A program made the position numbers and the translations under genes. From positions 45,778,848 through 45,842,847 of the forward strand of contig JAVMKO010000010.1 of NCBI GenBank assembly GCA_032164245.1: DNA of 64,000 nt, given 5' to 3'. The notes below the pieces were generated by a model, which was not told the origin of the DNA, ran no database searches, and saw only the letters and a list, made by a program, of their open reading frames with translations. The stretch comes from Sternotherus odoratus (lineage: Eukaryota > Chordata > Testudines > Kinosternidae). Shown here one piece after another: positions 45,683-54,556 of this stretch; position 1 is the first letter of the stretch; each line of letters opens with the position of its first letter.

Positions 45683-47502
45683 TACCTGGGTCACACAGGA
45701 AGGCCAGGGCACAGCACAGGCTTCCTATGTGCATGCAGACAAAGATCCCTGCAGTGCATGAATACTTGGATGGAAAACTAGATGGCTGGCACTCAGATTC
45801 TCCGTGCTCTGCTGATTTCAGGTTTCTTACATAGCCTCCCATTAGGCACTTCATGCCATGCACTGAAGTCTTATGTACTGTGCTGATTATCATGAAGTTT
45901 GCAGGTGCGGCTCCTTATGAGCTCCTTGCTCACTTACTGATGCAGTGCTCACAGGGTCTGGAGCTGTTGCACGATGCTTAAGCTTTCTGCCGGCCCATCC
46001 TAACCCTTAATTCTGGGGTCCTTCGGTGCATAAATACTGAAGGGTTGCCTTGTTCTCTATGACACTGCTGGGGGGCGCACCCTGCTGGGCAGTACTTAAA
46101 CTGCTTTTTGGAATAGCCGTTATTCACCCCTTCCTGCGTGCCAGGCACACCCTAGGGCAAGTTGCCCTCTGACATCTGTGGGGCCAGGTTAGCACAGGGC
46201 AGGATTTCCTTCACCTCCCAAGCACCGGCTTCCAAATGCCAGACCTGGGGACAATTCTGAGTTTGCACCCAGGCACCCTCACTGTCTGTCATGGGGTGGG
46301 CTCAGGCCATTGACTTGGGGGGGGGGGGCTTGGCAGAAGCTTTTTCTTTTAACTTAAATCTTATTCCTCCCTGTTTCCCAGCACCTCCCCTCCTCCCCTT
46401 GGCCCAGAGGCTCAGCCTGGGTTTACTTTAGGTGTGTTTGACCCCTGCCTCCTGCCTGTATGGGAAGGGCCAGAGGCTTCGTTCCCCCCCTCTCAGCACT
46501 CGTTGGCTTCACCTGATCCCAGAGAGTCATAGTGCAGACGTTCTATAGACAGGACACATGCTGCACACCTGCCAGCCCACCCCAGGGGAGGTCCCTGTCT
46601 GATCAGAGCCCTGGCAGGGTCTGCCTCCCCTGCCAGCCTGACCATGGGTGGGGTCCCAAGGGTGCAAAAATCCAGAGAACCTGGTGCCTTGCAGGACAGG
46701 AGAGAGCCCAGGCCCTCTGACAGCTTTTCCTAGGCCCCTCACCATAGATGCTGGGACTAAGGGAGCTGTTCTGGCTTGAAGTGGTTTCCTTTATATATAG
46801 GGTTTACAGTTTGGATCCATGGCTCTCAGCACCCCCTCCTATACAAATGGTTCCAGCACCCTGCCCCTCACTGTGTGGCTGCACTGCCCCCAGGAAGCTC
46901 CGCAGCCCCTCCTATCCAGCGCTGCCCAGTTCCCATGAACAAACCAGCCCCAAGGAGTCCATGGGCTGACTGGTTGCGGCTGCACCCACAGGCCACGGGC
47001 TGGGCCCATCTCCTGTACCCAGGCATCATTAATCAGGTGGCAGGCCAAAGGAGGGCCCAATCCTGCACTGCCTGCCACAGGCTGGGGTCATGTGGACTCT
47101 GGGGGAGGAGAGCTTGGCGAACACCCTCCAAGGCCAAGAACCTGCTTCCCAGAAGGCCCGATCCTGCCGCCTCCCAGTCTCCGGCTCAGCTCCTAGCTGA
47201 GGAGCAGATCAAATCCCAGCGGCACCGACGAGCTCCCGCCCAGAGGAGGGGACGCTGGCTGGGAAGCGCAGCTGAGACGTGGCCTTGGCAACACCGGGGT
47301 TCCCCCATCCCCGGGACTGGTGTGTGGCTGCGCCGGGGGATCCCCGCCTCCCGACCTGTGTTGGGTGAGGGCTGCGCCAGCGCTGCCGGCTGAGCCCCGG
47401 GACCCACCCGCAGCTGTCACCCGGCCCAGCTGCCCTCCCGCCCAGCCCCGCGCGGCGCGTGGAGAGAGCAGGACAGCACAAGTGGAGCGCAAGGCAGCGG
47501 GT
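45683..47502. other. alpha-A 3' flank
   Basis: GC content rises towards alpha-A. Long open frames (46776-47393) are compositional. No gene was recognised. Confidence 0.5.
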
Positions 47503-47508
47503 TTTATT
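47503..47508 (-). terminator. HBAA: poly(A) signal of alpha-A
   Basis: Minus-strand AATAAA 67 bp after the stop codon. Confidence 0.85.
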
Positions 47509-47574
47509 TCAGATCACTGGGCTGCTTGGCGGCGCGCAGGGGCCGGCGGAGGACAGCCCGGCCGAGGGCGCCGC

Positions 47575-47703
47575 CTAGCGGTACTTGGAGGTCAGCACAG
47601 CGGCCACAGCGCACAAGAACTTGTCCATGGAGACGTGGACCTCGGCGTTGAAGACGTTGGGGTGGTGGATGGCCACGACCATCAGGATGCAATGGGCCAG
47701 GAA
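47575..47703 (-). CDS. HBAA: alpha-A exon 3
   Basis: The acceptor is TCTTCCAG. The exon has 42 codons ([14 protein letters not shown] ... VLTSKYR) and TAG at 47577-47575. Confidence 0.96.
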   Translation of the reverse strand, partial: FLAHCILMVVAIHHPNVFNAEVHVSMDKFLCAVAAVLTSKYR

Positions 47704-48463
47704 CTGGAAGACAAGGCACGCGAGTGAGAAGAGCTGGCGACCGGCTGCACCGGAGGGACCCCCCCCAGCCGCTGCCCGAACCGTCCTCCCGGCCCAGTTC
47801 AGCCCCGGGGCGCCCCGCTCACCCAGCAGTCCGCCCGGGGGCGGGGGCACGGGGCAGCAAGGGCTGCGGGCGCCGCACAGGAGGGAGGTTGGGGAGCAGC
47901 GGGCTCGGAGCCGGGTGGGGGAGAGGAGGAGGAGGATGGGGAGGGGAGCAGCGGGCTCGGACCCGGGGGGCAGGGGGGGAGGGGAGCAGCGGGCTCGTTC
48001 CCGGGGGGCAGGGGGGAGGGGAGCAGCGGGCTCGTTCCCGGGGGGGAGGGGGCATTTCTCCCGCTCACTCACTTTGAAGTTGACGGGGTCCACGCGCAGG
48101 TTCTGGGCGTGCAGGTCGCTCAGCTTGTCGAGGGCCGCGGGCAGGTCATCGATGTGGTTCACGGCGTCCCCCAGGGCGCTCAACACCTTCTTGCCTTGGC
48201 AGCGGATCTGGGCGGAGCCGTGGTGCAGGTCGAAGTGCGCGAAGTAGGTCTTGGTCTGGGGGTAGGTGATGAACATCCTGCAAAGAACGAGGCGGGTTAA
48301 GTGGGGGGGGGGAGGGGGGAGCTGGCCGGGCGCAGGCGGGGCGCGGGGAAGGGCGCAGCGGCTGTTACCTCTCCAGGGCCTCGGCGCCATAGTCCTCCAC
48401 GTGGCTGGACAGCTTGTTCCACACGGCCTTGACGTTGACCTTGTCGCACGCGGTCAGCCCCAT
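47575..48463 (-). CDS. HBAA: alpha-A globin (adult alpha chain)
   Basis: Exons 48463-48369, 48277-48073 and 47703-47575 join to 142 codons plus TAG, the normal alpha length, with canonical GT/AG introns. Exon 2 codes [20 protein letters not shown] and exon 3 ends VLTSKYR. The proximal His (F8) is present in LSDLHAQNL. The distal position E7 (mature residue 58) is CAA, Gln, at 48196-48198, where the family has His. Residue 57 is Cys and residue 44 Ala instead of the usual Pro. A further Cys is at mature position 5. It is the most 3' alpha gene, as alpha-A is in birds. It should pair with beta chains in adult haemoglobin. GC3 is very high. The second intron holds a minisatellite. Confidence 0.96.
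47893..48053 (-). repeat. 37-bp minisatellite in alpha-A intron 2
   Basis: Four tandem copies of a unit like gaggggagcagcgggctcgttcccggggggcaggggg. It is G-rich on the plus strand, with several GGGG runs that could form quadruplexes. Confidence 0.85.
48073..48277 (-). CDS. HBAA: alpha-A exon 2
   Basis: The acceptor is TTTGCAG and the donor AAA|GTGAGT. The length is the standard 205 nt. It contains the unusual E6-E7 pair Cys-Gln. Confidence 0.96.
48369..48463 (-). CDS. HBAA: alpha-A exon 1
   Basis: The ATG at 48463 opens [18 protein letters not shown], and the donor is AG|GTAACA. The length is the standard 95 nt. Confidence 0.96.
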
Positions 48464-48519
48464 GGTTCCGGCTCCACAGCACCAATCCCTCCAGGGTACC
48501 CGCCTGCAGCCCCGGCCAC

Positions 48520-48570
48520 CCTTATATCCCGTCCCCGCGGCCCGCCCCGCCTCTCCCATTGGCTGGCACC
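48520..48570 (-). promoter_or_regulatory. HBAA: alpha-A promoter (TATA, GC box, CCAAT)
   Basis: On the minus strand, AGCCAATGG (48557-48565), GGGGCGGG (about 48541-48550) and GATATAAG (about 48522-48528) occur in the order and spacing of vertebrate alpha-globin promoters, about 60 bp upstream of the ATG. Confidence 0.85.
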
Positions 48571-49264
48571 GGGCCTGCCAGGGGCCCGCTGGGCTGCTGT
48601 GCCTGTCGGAAGCCCAGCAGGAGGCACTGGACCCCCGCGAAGAGACCTGCCCCGCCTCCCGGACGCTTCCCGGCCCCCTGCGCAAAAAAGAGGGGGCCTG
48701 TCCCCTGGGGGCGCACGGGGAGAGCGAAGCGCAGGGGCAGGCGCATCTCCCTCATGCCGGGGCCTCCAGCTGCCCTTGGGCCCTGAAGGCCGGGGCGATT
48801 CCGCGGGGATCTCCCTGGCCTGTTGTAGTGGGCTAAGGGGAGAGCTGTCCAGCGTGCTGGGCTCCCCCGCCTTGCCCGGCGCCTATGGTGGGCATCCTGG
48901 GGCGCCCATGGAGCTGGTTGGGGGGGGGTCTCTGCCCCTAGAGGCAGCTCCAGGCGGCGGTTCTGGTTGGGTGGCTCCGGGCGCCCCGTTGAACTACAGA
49001 CAAAACGGGATCAACACCTCTCAGCCGAGAGTATCCCAGCCGGCACCCTGAATCCTCTGCCCTGCCAGTGTCCGCTGCGCCGGCAGAGAACACGGCTGGG
49101 GGGGGGGGGGGGGGGGGCTCACGCTGCTAAGGAGAAAGTAGAACGAAGTAGCATTAGCCCTACTCAGCGGGCAGTTCTCACACACTGCTTCCCCCATGCT
49201 GCCCCCTGAAACACACTACCCCCCCCCCACCACCCGCCCCTTCACACACACTGGCCCCCTGCTA
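48571..49264. other. alpha-A 5' flank
   Basis: GC-rich sequence without a recognised gene, with a run of 20 G at 49098-49117 and a C-run near 49221. Confidence 0.5.
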
Positions 49265-49591
49265 AGAACACGGGAACGGCCATAACTGGATCAGACCAAT
49301 GGTCCATCCAGCCCAGTATTTTGTCTTCTGCCAGTGGCCAGTGCCAGGCGCTTCAGAAGGAGTGAACAGAGCAGGGCAATTATTGAGTGATCCCTCCCCT
49401 GTCCTCCGCTCCTGGTCTCAGGGACTCCCAGAGCGTAAGGTTGCATCCATGATCATTTTGGCTAATAGCGGTTGATAGACCTGTCCTCCATGGAATTCTC
49501 TAATGCTTTTTTGAACCCAGTTATTGTCTCAGCCTTCACAACATCCCTGGCAAAGAGTTTCACAGTTTGACTGTTCCTTATGTGAGAAATA

Positions 49592-49712
49592 GGGTGACCA
49601 GACAGCAAATGTGGAAACTCAGGCTGGAGGTGGGGGGGGGGGGGGTAATAGGAATCTATATAAGAAAAAGACCCTAAAATCAGGACTGTCCCTATAAATC
49701 AGGATTTTACCC
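49592..49712. mobile_element. TA-flanked MITE, copy 2
   Basis: Left end GGGTGACCAGA, right end partly decayed (TTTTACCC), flanked by TA on both sides. It lies in the antisense CR1 and is in the opposite orientation to copies 1 and 3: it contains gaatctatataagaaaaagaccc. Confidence 0.82.
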
Positions 49713-50266
49713 TAGTGAAGACGTAGTTCCTTTTGTTTGGTTTAAACCTGCTGCCTGTTAATTTCATGGGGTGATCCCTGTTTTGTGTGGTATGTAAAGG
49801 GGTAAAGCACACCTCTCTCTTCACTTTCTCCACGCCACTCATGATTTTATGGAGCTATCGCATTCTTTCCACACACACACCCGCCCATTGTCTCCTTTCT
49901 AAACTGAAAAGTCCCTCGCTTTTGAATCTCTCCTCATACGGGAGCTATTCCATGTCCCTAATCATTTTTGTTGCCCTTCTCTACACTTTTTCAAATTCTA
50001 TTTTTTTAGATGAGGTGACCAAAACTGCAGGCAGTATTCAAGAGGTGGGAATACCATGGATTTATATAGAGACAATATGATCTTTTCTGTCTTATCTATC
50101 CCTTTGGTTCCTAATACTGTTCGCTTTTTTGACTGCTACTGCACATCCAGCAGTAGTTTTCAGAGAACTATACAAGGTCTCGTTCTGCAGTGATAATGTA
50201 GGCACACCATTTTGTATGGATAGTTGGATTATGTTTTCCAATGTACATTCCTTTGCACGTACTAAC

Positions 50267-50927
50267 TGTGACGGAGTAGGAATACTGGGTGTGTGCCTCA
50301 GTTTCCCCTATGCATTTCTTAAGTGTCTATGTGAAGGAAGAGGGGCTGATAGTGTAAGCAAGCAGGCAATGCCCTCTCCCCTCTCTGCAGGTATGCATAC
50401 CTGAAGCTGTAATCTAAGTGGGGGAGGGAGGTCACCTGACCTGGTTGAGGGGGGGGGGAGGGGTGGCTGGAGAGAGTGAGTTTCAGTTTGGAGTCTGCAG
50501 CTGGCTGGAGGGGGGGGGGGTTGAGTCTGAAGCTGGGTGGGCAGAAGGGTCTAGCCTCCCTTGGGCCCCCAAAATGGATCCAGCTGAGGGGTTCGGGTAC
50601 CTACAAGCTCGGTGTTAGACCATGTACCTGTCGATGAATAAACCTCTGTTTTACTGCCTGGCTGAGAGTCACGTTTGACTGTGGATTTGGGGTGCAGAAT
50701 CCACAGGCTCCCCCAGGACCCCGCCCGGGCAGGCTCGCTGCGGGAAGCGCACGGAGGGGCAGAAGGTGCTGAATGCTCTGAGGTCAGACCCAGAAAGGTT
50801 GAAGTGGGTACCCGTGAAGCTCCTAGCCTTGGAAACAGACTGTGTACGGAGAGGGGACACTTTCCCCAAAGTCCTGACTGGCTTCCTAGGGAGCAGTTCC
50901 AGACCATCGCCCGGGCACTCTGTGACA
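50267..50927 (+). mobile_element. 661-bp solo LTR with perfect 5-bp TSD
   Basis: Starts TGTGACGGAG and ends CTCTGTGACA. It is flanked by CTAAC (50262-50266 and 50928-50932) and contains an aataaacctc poly(A) signal. The surrounding CR1 resumes directly after it. No viral coding sequence is attached. Confidence 0.9.
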
Positions 50928-51340
50928 CTAACATCTACCATTTTGTTCATCTATCCAGTCACCCAGTGTTGTGAGATCCCTTCATGGGGGCTGGAACAAT
51001 GTGTATCGTGAGGGTGTTGAGAGCCACTAAACCAAACTGTAAACCCTGTGTATGATGAAAACCACTTCAAGCCAGGGGGTGCAGCAGCACCTCCAGCCTC
51101 TATGGATCCTTTCATAACTCTTCACAGCTTGCCTTGGACTTAACTATCTTGGGTAGTTTTGTGTCATCTGCAAATTTTCAACTTCACTGTTTATTCTTTT
51201 TCCAGATAGCCTATGATTCTGTTGAACAGCACTGAGACCTCTTTCCATTCTGGAAAATGACCATTTAGTCCTACCCTTTGTTTCCTATTTTTTAACCAGT
51301 TGCTGATCCATGAGACAACCTTCCCTCTTATTCCACTGTG

Positions 51341-52085
51341 CCCCCCAAGCCCTCTCCTCACACACTGCTCCCTCATACAGACTTTACCCATATACATGTC
51401 CTCACTGCTTCTTCATACACTCTGCCCCTCCACACACTGCTCCCTCATACATACTCTTCCTCACACACACTGTCCCCAGGCACCACTTCTTCATACACAC
51501 TACCCCCCATACTTCCCCTTCATACACACTGATCCCCCCACTTCCCCTTCATACACACTGCCCCCTCCACACACACACTGCCCCCTCACACACACTGCCC
51601 TCTCCTATACACTGCCCCTCCACACCCTACCCCTCCACACACACACTGCCCCCTCACATGCACTACCCTATCTTACACACTGCCCCCTCCACACACACAC
51701 TGCCCCCTCACACACACTGCCCTCTCCTATACACTGCCCCTCCACACCCTACCCCTCCACACATACACTGCCCCCTCACATGCACTACCCTATCTTACAC
51801 ACTGCCCCCCCACACACACACTGCCCCCTCACACACTCTGCCCTTCCATACACTGACCCCTCAAACACAGCTTCTCCCCCACACATTGCTCCCTCATACG
51901 CACTGTTCCACACACTGCTTCCTCATACACACAGCCCCATAAAGAGCACCACACACACAGGGCCACTCCTACACACTGTCCCCTCATATACATGGTCCCC
52001 TCACATACCTCACTGCCCCCCCACACAGAGCCCCTTCTCACACACTATTCCCTATACACACTGCCCCCCAACACTCTGCTTCTTT
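51341..52085 (+). repeat. CACACTGCCCC minisatellite
   Basis: Tandem units such as cacacactgccccctc. A higher-order repeat of roughly 115-120 bp is visible (starting near 51550 and 51670). It produces a spurious 283-codon open frame rich in His, Thr, Pro and Leu. Confidence 0.88.
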
Positions 52086-52258
52086 TTATACTCCTTGTTG
52101 TTTTTGTGGCTACAGACTAACAGGGTTCCCCCCTCCCCCATAATAACATGAAATAATCCCCACAGTCCCACGGTACTGGGCATTGTTTGCTGGGTCAAGT
52201 GCTTATGCTTTCTCCTGGGCTGTAACCCCAGCTGGACTGATCTTTCCTGTGTCACTTA

Positions 52259-52376
52259 GGGTGACCAGCTGTCCCAATTTTATAGGGACGGTCCCGATTT
52301 TTGAGTCTTTTTCTTATATAGGCTCCTATTAACCCCCACCCCCATCCCGATTTTCACACTTGCTGTCTGGTCACCC
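52259..52376. mobile_element. TA-flanked MITE, copy 3
   Basis: The ends are GGGTGACCAGC and GTCTGGTCACCC. TA is present at the left, and the right TA is lost (reads GG). The internal sequence is the same as in copy 1. Confidence 0.85.
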
Positions 52377-52757
52377 GGACTGTATTATTTCTCATACACC
52401 TCTGAGGTTAGGGGGGTGATTTTCTTGTGACAGTGCGAAGAGTTATTAACCCCTGAGTGACCGCAGACAGGGCATTAGGACGGGTGTCAGATAAACCCTT
52501 GGCTAGCGGTGCTGGGAGCCACTGAATCGGACTGTAAACCCTGTCTAGAGCTCTCCCACTTCAATCAGTGCAGCGGAGCTCCGAGTTCCAGCCCCTGTGC
52601 CCTTGGCGGGTCTCATTGAGGGTTTATCCGAGGCGGTTTCACACAATGCAGACCCCAGTAACCTACAGGCAGCCGCAGAGCTGAGTACCCCCCCTCCCCG
52701 CATATACCCCCCCATCCCCTCAATGACACGCGGAGACAGAGCTGCCGGGTTGGCATC

Positions 52758-52763
52758 TTTATT
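52758..52763 (-). terminator. HBAD: poly(A) signal of alpha-D
   Basis: Minus-strand AATAAA (CCCAATAAAGATG) 58 bp after the stop. Confidence 0.85.
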
Positions 52764-52820
52764 GGGTCGGAGCACAGCAAGACGCGTGGGGAACCCGCTG
52801 GAGCCTCCGGAGCCAGCCGC

Positions 52821-52949
52821 TCACCGGTACTTTGAGGTCAGCACAGTCGAGACAGCTTCCAGGAACTTGTCAAAGGCGACGTGCACCTGCGGGGTGTACT
52901 CCTCGCCCAGATGCACGGCCAGCACCACCTGGAAGCAGTGGGACAGCAG
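52821..52949 (-). CDS. HBAD: alpha-D exon 3
   Basis: The acceptor is CTTTGCAG. The exon has 42 codons ([20 protein letters not shown] ... VLTSKYR) and TGA at 52823-52821. Confidence 0.95.
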   Translation of the reverse strand: MLSHCFQVVLAVHLGEEYTPQVHVAFDKFLEAVSTVLTSKYR

Positions 52950-54433
52950 CTGCAAAGCAAAGAAGGGCAACTAAAATGATTAGGGGTTTGGAACGGGTCC
53001 CATATGAAGAGAGATTAAAGAGGCTAGGACTTTTTAGCTTGGAAAAGAGGAGACTAAGGGGGGATATGATAGAGGTATATAAAATTATGAGTGGTGTGGA
53101 GGAAGTAGATAAGGAAAAGTTATTTACTTGTTCCCAAAATAGAAGAACTAGGGGCCACTCAATGAAATTGGCGTGCAGCAGGTTTAAAACAAATAAAAGG
53201 AAGTTCTTCTTCACACAGCGCACAGTCAACCTGTGGAACTCCTTACCTGAGGAGGCTGTGAAGGCTAGGACTATAACAGGGTTTAAAAGAGAGCTGGATA
53301 AATTCATGGAGGCTAAGTCCATAAATGGCTATTAGCCAGGATGGGTAATGAATGGTGTCCCTAGCCTCTGTCTGTCAGAGGGGGGTGATGGATGGCAGGA
53401 GAGAGATCGCTCGATCATACCTGTTAGGTTCACTCACTCCGGGGCACCTGGCATTGGCCACTGTCGGTAGACAGGATGCTGGGCTAGATGGACCTTTGGT
53501 CTGACCCAGTATGGCCGTTCTTATGTTTTTCTTATGTTCTTATGCTCTTATGTTAAAGCGCACCGGGTCAGCCGCCGCCAGCCCTCGGCCCCAGGGAGCG
53601 CCGAGTCGGCAGCGCCTGGGAGAGCCCGCACCCCCCGCGGAGGGTGGGGGGCTGAGCCCGCACCAACCAGGAAGAGGGGAAAGGAGGGGCCTGATCCCGC
53701 ACTCCCCGGCGAGAGGGGGGGGCTGAGCCCGCACGAGAGGAGAAAGGGGGTCTGATGACCCCGCACTGCCCGGGGAGAGGAGATCAAGGGGGGCGGATCC
53801 CGCACCCCACGGGGATTCTCCCCGGCCCTGGCTTGCTCTTGCCTTGAAGTTTTCCGGGTCCACCCGCAGGTTGTAGGCGTGCAGGTCGCTGAGCTTGGAG
53901 AGCGCCTGACTGATGTTGTCCACGTTCCTCACGGCGTCCCCCAGGGCGATCACCACCTTCTTGCCGTGAAGGCGGATCTGCTCCGAGTCATGGTGCAGGT
54001 CGAAGTGGGGGAAGTAGGTTTTGGTCTGGGGGTAGGAGAGGAACATCCTGCGGGGCGGGGGTCAGAGTCAGTGAATCCCAAAGTTCCCCGCCCCGGGTGC
54101 AAGGGGAGCCCCGCGCCCTCCCGCCCCGGGTGCCAGGGGAGCCCCGCGGCCTCCCACCCCGGGTGCAAGGGGAGCCCCGCGCCCTCCCGCCCCGGGTGCC
54201 GGGGGAGTCCCGCGCCCTCCCGCCCCGGGTGCCCCCATCAGCCCGGTTCAGCAGCGCAGCTGGGTCATTTCCAAGTAGTTCGTGCGCTGGTTTCCTCCCT
54301 GTCCCTGTCCCTGTCCGCGGGCCGCCTGCCCCCGGTCCTACCTCTCCAGTGCCTCGGCCCCAAAGTCCTCCTGGTGGCCCAGCACCTTCTCCCAGGCGTG
54401 CTGGATCAGGTGCTTTTCGTCTGTCTTCAGCAT
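52821..54433 (-). CDS. HBAD: alpha-D globin (minor adult/embryonic alpha chain)
   Basis: Exons 54433-54342, 54047-53843 and 52949-52821 join to 141 codons plus TGA. The start [20 protein letters not shown] and the segment [12 protein letters not shown] mark the alpha-D family. Distal His (IRLHGKK) and proximal His (LSDLHAYNL) are present. Intron 1 is GT-AG. Intron 2 has a GC donor (AAG|GCAAGA), as reported for duck and chicken alpha-D. A CR1 LINE occupies the 3' part of intron 2 and reaches to about 7 nt from the exon 3 acceptor. GC3 is high. It is the middle gene of the cluster, as in birds. In reptiles and birds alpha-D forms the minor haemoglobin D. I see no disabling change. Confidence 0.96.
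52957..53552 (+). mobile_element. CR1 LINE in alpha-D intron 2
   Basis: A 5'-truncated CR1, antisense to alpha-D. It begins gcaaagaagggcaactaaaatgattagggg and codes the C-terminal CR1 motifs ([39 protein letters not shown]). It ends in the 3' tail ...ccagtatggccgttcttatg followed by cttatg repeats. It looks young, with few disruptions. Its 5' edge is 7 nt from the exon 3 splice junction. Confidence 0.92.
53553..53842 (-). repeat. GC-rich degenerate tandem repeat, alpha-D intron 2
   Basis: Repeated gagag-gggggctgagcccgca / cctgatcccgcactcccc-like units of about 40-45 bp between the CR1 tail and exon 2. Confidence 0.6.
53843..54047 (-). CDS. HBAD: alpha-D exon 2
   Basis: 205 nt. The acceptor is CCCGCAG, and the donor is the non-canonical GC (AACTTCAAG|GCAAGAGC). 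It codes [20 protein letters not shown]. Confidence 0.95.
54088..54240 (-). repeat. 33-bp minisatellite in alpha-D intron 1
   Basis: About 4.6 tandem copies of a 33-bp unit such as cgccccgggtgcaaggggagccccgcgccctcc, with little variation. It fills most of intron 1. Confidence 0.9.
54342..54433 (-). CDS. HBAD: alpha-D exon 1
   Basis: The ATG at 54433 gives 30 codons plus 2 nt, and the donor is AG|GTAGGA. It is one codon shorter than alpha-A exon 1, as usual for alpha-D. Confidence 0.96.
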
Positions 54434-54487
54434 GGTGGCGGCGGGGGTCTGCTCTGGGCTGACTGTCCGGATCCCCTCGACTCTGCC

Positions 54488-54556
54488 GCCTGCTTTATAG
54501 CTGTGGCAGCCGCCCTCCCCCTGGTCCCGCCTGGTCCGGCCCTGATCTTATCCGGG
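54488..54556 (-). promoter_or_regulatory. HBAD: alpha-D promoter (TATA, GC-rich box, GATA)
   Basis: On the minus strand, CTATAAAG lies at 54493-54500, about 60 bp before the ATG. A GGGGGAGGGCGG box lies upstream of it, and GATAAG, a GATA-factor site, at 54547-54552. No CCAAT box was seen close by. Confidence 0.75.

Larger units (their letters stand above)
49265..51340 (-). repeat. long antisense CR1, interrupted by MITE and LTR
   Basis: Collinear antisense CR1 sequence runs from a 3'-end motif (ggatcagaccaatggtccatccagcccagtat) to ...taaccagttgctgatccatgagaca. It is broken by a MITE (49592-49712), a solo LTR (50267-50927) and a short MITE-like piece (about 50985-51110). It fills much of the alpha-A to alpha-D spacer. 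Confidence 0.8.

Noticed and set aside
46776..47393. 205-codon plus-strand frame
   Set aside because: GC-rich flank of alpha-A; no motif, and competing frames on both strands.
47575..48390. 271-codon minus-strand frame
   Set aside because: It is alpha-A exon 3, intron 2 and exon 2 read through; the intron has clear GT/AG ends and a minisatellite.
51300..52151. 283-codon open frame on the plus strand
   Set aside because: It is the translation of the CACACTGCCCC minisatellite, with no family motif or splice context.
52832..53335. 167-codon plus-strand frame as a novel gene
   Set aside because: It joins the antisense of alpha-D exon 3 to the C-terminal part of a CR1 ORF; a chance fusion.
53540..54046. 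168-codon minus-strand frame as a separate gene
   Set aside because: Only the first part is alpha-D exon 2; the rest is intron 2.
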